The position numbers were made by a program, and so were the translations under genes. Under the pieces are notes generated by a model. That model searched no databases. It worked only from the letters and a program-made list of their open reading frames with translations, and was not told where the DNA came from. 64,000 bases of DNA from Symbiodinium natans (lineage: Eukaryota; Sar; Dinophyceae; Suessiales; Symbiodiniaceae). Location of the stretch: positions 207,001-271,000 of the forward strand of contig CAJNDS010002165.1 in the NCBI GenBank assembly GCA_905221605.1. Direction: 5' to 3'. This document shows positions 60,975 through 64,000 of this stretch, in pieces; the stretch's first letter is position 1, and every line of letters starts with the position of its first letter.

Positions 60975-61247
60975 GCTCAAGATGGGCTTGAACAGAAAGC
61001 CACAAGTTCAAAAAGAAGTGCCTGGGTTCTTAGGGTTTGGTAAGGGTGTGGATTCCTTCCCCCTTTCCTTCCCCCCTGGGTTGCTCTTATCCGTGTTCTT
61101 GGTTGTTTCTTGGTTCGATCTGGGAAATATAAGTTCAGGGCGATTAGGGGAGTTGATTTCCTTCCTTGGTTGTCCCCCCGTAGGTTATGAGCCCAATTAG
61201 GTTCCCTGCGGTTAAGTGTTCTTTCAAGGTTTTGGGATCAAGAAGCA

Positions 61248-63728
61248 ATGCCTTCTCCGAAGCGATGGCTCCAACTTGCCTCGGATGGTGGACAAGATGG
61301 TGGAGCTGGAAATGGTGCAGCTGAGTCTCTGGGTGAAAGATCGGTGTTGGAAGAGGTGATTCCCGACGCTGAAGTACATCTGGAAGAGGCCTTGGTTGCA
61401 GAAAGCCCCAATGCGGGTATGAATCCCAATAGGGATATGGTTAGCAATGCTGAAGCTGAAGGACGTGCTGTTTCTGTACCGCCAAAGCCTGGTGAAAAAA
61501 GGAACTGGGATGCGACTGGTGGCATAGATCGTGAAATGGAGGTGACTGTTTTACGAGTGTTACACAAACACGGGTACCAGCCGTCGTCTTCGACTTCGGG
61601 TCGAATGGTAGACCAAGAGTCTCAGACCGATCTGATTGGAGAAGTGCTACAAGCGACCAGGAGGCCGTTGAACAAGATCAAAAAGGGTCCATCTTCGAGT
61701 TCCCAAGGTGGTGGAAGCGGTCACAAACAGAAGGGTGCGGACGGCTTTGAAGCTGCACCTGCTGCTGAATACGCCATGGGGGAGGAGGAGATCCTACAGA
61801 TGGAGGCTGAACGGTTGCGACAGCTGTCAGAAGAAGAGGACGAGATGCGACAGGTTTCTGAAAGGGACGGTTTTCGGAAAGACGAGCATCTGATCCAAGC
61901 GTGTGATGGCACAATGTGGGAATTGCACCTCCATGAAGATGGGAGACAATATTATTACTGCCTGGATACGCACGAAACCAAGTGGACATTGCCGGTGGTA
62001 GGTGAAAAGGTGAAGAGTGACGAGGTGGTTGGGTCTCCTTTGGGCAATGAGCTGGAAATGGAGGCGGCACTGGATTCTTCATCCTCTACTCCGAAGACTG
62101 AGTCTACGAGGGCATTCCAGGGTAGTGTAAATAGTTTAGGTGAAAAAGATTTTTCCTCTACTATCAGGGATAGCGGTCCTAGGGCTGATGGTGACGCCCC
62201 GACCTCGGGTTCTCCTGATGAGGAAGGGATTCCTGGGAACCAAGCCAACATCGCTGGAGCTCAACACCTGGATCGGGAAGAAACAGAAGCGCTTTCTGAG
62301 GGTGGGGCAGCGATGGAATTGGTGGATCCAGAAGAGAAAATGCCCAATGAGGTGATCGGAACTGTGTCGGCTGCAGAAGAGCGAGTGGTGGATGTGGTAC
62401 CTGTTGTTCAGGAAGGTGGTCCTGGAGATTCGGAGGATGGAGAGAAAAAGTTGTGTGTTACGACTGAGGAGGTCTCTTCGTTTGGTGCCAAGAATTCTGC
62501 CATTCAAGGGGAAAAAGAAGCTTCTGGAATAGCTGGAGACACGGATGATCTGAAAAATGAGGCCTGGAGCGCCAATGATGCGCGGGTTGATGCGCCAGAT
62601 ATTACCTGGAGTGCGAAGGAAGCACGGGTTGAGGTGCATGTGGTGGTACGTTCCACGGGCGACTGCAACAATGGGGCGCAGGTCTCCGCAGCAGCTGATG
62701 ATGGAGGTTCACAGGTGGACGCACTGGTGCAACCTGAAGTTAGCAGCGAGGAACGAAATGACAAGGGCCACACCGGAGCCAATGAGGCAGCTGTAGTCAA
62801 TGATGGTGGAAATTCTCCTTTGGAGGCCATGGAACCAAAGGAGCCTGCGGTGGAAGAAAGCGTGCCTGCCGTGGATGATCGACTCAATTGCCCTGCAGTG
62901 GAAGAAGATTTGCCTGCTGCAGAAGGTGAGACAAAGGACTCCAATGATGGGTCCACTCCCATGAAGGGAGAAGCGTTGCCGTCTGGAAGTTCACCGGAAG
63001 TCGACACCGAGCGAACTACAGCAGATGAGGCAAAGCCGTTGGCGGAGAAAAAGGGAGGTCCTGAAATCCAGGAGCACAAAAAAGATGAGCTTGTGGGACT
63101 CGTGGAGCAGGACGAGCAGTGTGACCCAAAGGTGAAGACAAAGGATGCGCCAGGAGCCGATGATACAGAGATGGTTTCTGAAGAGCGTGTAAAGAAAGTG
63201 CCCCGAGCGGGAGCCTTGGAGTCACCTGGGCCACATTGCTATCAAGAGGGAGATGAGATCATGGGTCTAGTGCGCTGCATCAATGGGTATGGAGCCTTTT
63301 TGGACCATGGGGATATGAATGTATTGATTCCTGCAGAAGGGAACAATGCATATCAGTTCAAGTTTGGTGATACTGTCAATGGAACAGTGAAACGAGTGGA
63401 AGATGATGGTACCATAATCTTGGACACCTTTCTGGTTTTGGAAGAGGGCACGGAGGACTCTTCTTCGACGCTGCGGAAGTGGAAACCCAGCGGCTGGAGT
63501 ACGTGGTGGACGGATTCATGGTATGCTGGTCAATGGTACCAAGATTCCAACGGTCAATGGGACTGGAAACAGGAGGAAGAGCAATCCGATGAAGAGCTTG
63601 TGGTACAGGAGTTGTCTTCTGAAGAACGAAAAGAAAGGCAACTTTATGGAGAAAAGATCTACAAAGCTCTCTCCAGAATGGAAATGAAGAGGAAGCCTAT
63701 GTTGGCAAAATTACTGGGATGCTGTTAG
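61248..63728 (+). CDS. WW + S1-like + MLLE (PABC) protein, frame broken near the end
   Basis: The open frame has 826 codons and no introns. Residues about 215-250 form a WW domain (TMWELHLHEDGRQYYYCLDT, then HETKWTLP; the two Trp are 22 residues apart), which would bind proline-rich peptides. A long acidic, probably disordered linker follows. Residues about 664-735 resemble an S1/OB fold (GDEIMGLVRCINGYGAFLDH...FKFGDTVNGTVKRVEDDG), suggesting RNA contact. A Trp-rich stretch (GWSTWWTDSWYAGQWYQ) precedes ERQLYGEKIYKALSRM, the first helices of an MLLE domain as in poly(A)-binding protein. The frame then drifts into unrelated codons and stops, while the rest of MLLE continues in the -1 frame (next entry). 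The start ATG at 61,248 is the first after upstream stops. The WW/S1/MLLE combination is unusual; a role in mRNA binding or translation is inference. Confidence 0.85.
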   Translation: MPSPKRWLQLASDGGQDGGAGNGAAESLGERSVLEEVIPDAEVHLEEALVAESPNAGMNPNRDMVSNAEAEGRAVSVPPKPGEKRNWDATGGIDREMEVTVLRVLHKHGYQPSSSTSGRMVDQESQTDLIGEVLQATRRPLNKIKKGPSSSSQGGGSGHKQKGADGFEAAPAAEYAMGEEEILQMEAERLRQLSEEEDEMRQVSERDGFRKDEHLIQACDGTMWELHLHEDGRQYYYCLDTHETKWTLPVVGEKVKSDEVVGSPLGNELEMEAALDSSSSTPKTESTRAFQGSVNSLGEKDFSSTIRDSGPRADGDAPTSGSPDEEGIPGNQANIAGAQHLDREETEALSEGGAAMELVDPEEKMPNEVIGTVSAAEERVVDVVPVVQEGGPGDSEDGEKKLCVTTEEVSSFGAKNSAIQGEKEASGIAGDTDDLKNEAWSANDARVDAPDITWSAKEARVEVHVVVRSTGDCNNGAQVSAAADDGGSQVDALVQPEVSSEERNDKGHTGANEAAVVNDGGNSPLEAMEPKEPAVEESVPAVDDRLNCPAVEEDLPAAEGETKDSNDGSTPMKGEALPSGSSPEVDTERTTADEAKPLAEKKGGPEIQEHKKDELVGLVEQDEQCDPKVKTKDAPGADDTEMVSEERVKKVPRAGALESPGPHCYQEGDEIMGLVRCINGYGAFLDHGDMNVLIPAEGNNAYQFKFGDTVNGTVKRVEDDGTIILDTFLVLEEGTEDSSSTLRKWKPSGWSTWWTDSWYAGQWYQDSNGQWDWKQEEEQSDEELVVQELSSEERKERQLYGEKIYKALSRMEMKRKPMLAKLLGCC

Positions 63729-64000
63729 GTCGGCCGATGGAAGATTTACAGGAGTGTGTTGCGGATCAGGCATTCCTCAATGCGGAAGCTCGGCGCGCGT
63801 ATGGCATCTTGCAAAATGATGGTTGGAAGCCTGATGGTACAGAAAGCACAGGCTTGGGGAAGTTAACCACTTTTTCCCGAAAACAGTACCACAACGCGCT
63901 TTTCGAACTGGCATGCAGAAAAAGGAGATTTTCTCGACCAGTTGTGGGTGAAGCGGTGGCAACGGTGCTGAATCAAGGGGAAGATGAGTTTTGGAACGCG
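63683..64000 (+). CDS. Continuation of the MLLE gene in the shifted frame, partial
   Basis: In the -1 frame relative to 61,248-63,728, codons from 63,683 read NEEEAYVGKITGMLLGRPME then DLQECVADQAFLNAEARRAY and GILQ. KITGMLL is the hallmark of the MLLE/PABC domain and is followed by its last helices. The frame stays open for 106 codons to the window edge (GWKPDGTESTGLGKLTTFSR..., NQGEDEFWNA). The helices before and after the shift are those expected on either side of one domain, so the break lies in about 63,679-63,690. A one-base length error in the GAAATG stretch, a true mutation, or recoding could explain it; no classical slippery heptamer is present. Confidence 0.75.

Noticed and set aside
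63683-63728. Programmed -1 frameshift as in a gag-pol type element
   Set aside because: No X-XXY-YYZ heptamer is present at the shift, and the domain on both sides is a cellular MLLE domain. A sequencing or mutational indel is simpler.
1-64000. CRISPR arrays, bacterial operons, tRNA or rRNA genes
   Set aside because: Repeats are telomere-like, tandem or palindromic elements without regular unique spacers; splice-bearing eukaryotic genes dominate; no cloverleaf or rRNA-like segment was recognised by eye.

Overview
This window looks like nuclear DNA of a dinoflagellate, most likely the Symbiodiniaceae/Suessiales group. Three things point there. First, an intronless gene combines a ubiquitin-like start with ten 41-residue RCC1-like repeats of the DGSVVTWG...GGDSSAVQ type. 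Second, a CDKCDG zinc motif stands ahead of an OTU protease domain. Third, wherever a reading frame can be followed across introns, the 3' splice site is AG|G and the 5' splice site is GT, GC or GA, the unusual splice grammar known from Symbiodinium. Telomere-like TTTAGGG/CCCTAAA arrays occur from end to end in both orientations, but they are interstitial: unique sequence lies on both sides.

Layout. 1-2.4 kb: arrays, hairpin elements and short minus-strand exon candidates. 2,477-3,991 (-): RCC1-like gene. 4-12.7 kb: arrays with scattered minus-strand exon candidates and microsatellites. 12.7-16.3 kb (-): multi-exon gene M1 with a Cys4 zinc motif. 16.6-24.5 kb: a C-rich higher-order tandem block of about 8 kb. 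25-45 kb (-): multi-exon gene M3, which contains a duplicated exon block (25.3-28.0 and 28.7-30.9 kb) and a tandemly amplified 69-nt exon (37.7-42.9 kb); the amplified exon array is split by a 3.4-kb transposon-like insert (39,039-42,441). 47.4-54.9 kb (-): gene M2, 12 exons that join into 240 uninterrupted codons and may be the 5' part of M3. 54,983-55,082: assembly gap. 56,989-60,028 (-): a complete-looking OTU cysteine protease in nine exons. 60-61.2 kb: divergent intergenic region with a possible spliced-leader relic. 61,248-64,000 (+): a WW + S1-like + MLLE (PABC) protein gene with one frameshift, running off the window.

How it fits together. Genes on the left 60 kb appear to lie on the minus strand, like the unidirectional clusters of dinoflagellates, and the last gene is divergent. 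Exons are mostly 34-150 nt. Introns are packed with TTTAGGG-like arrays and several families of about 95-150-bp palindromic (MITE-like) elements. In one case the element makes up almost the whole intron, and several splice donors lie inside a GTTTAGG repeat. The joins come from reading phase, splice motifs and domain logic only; transcripts would settle them.
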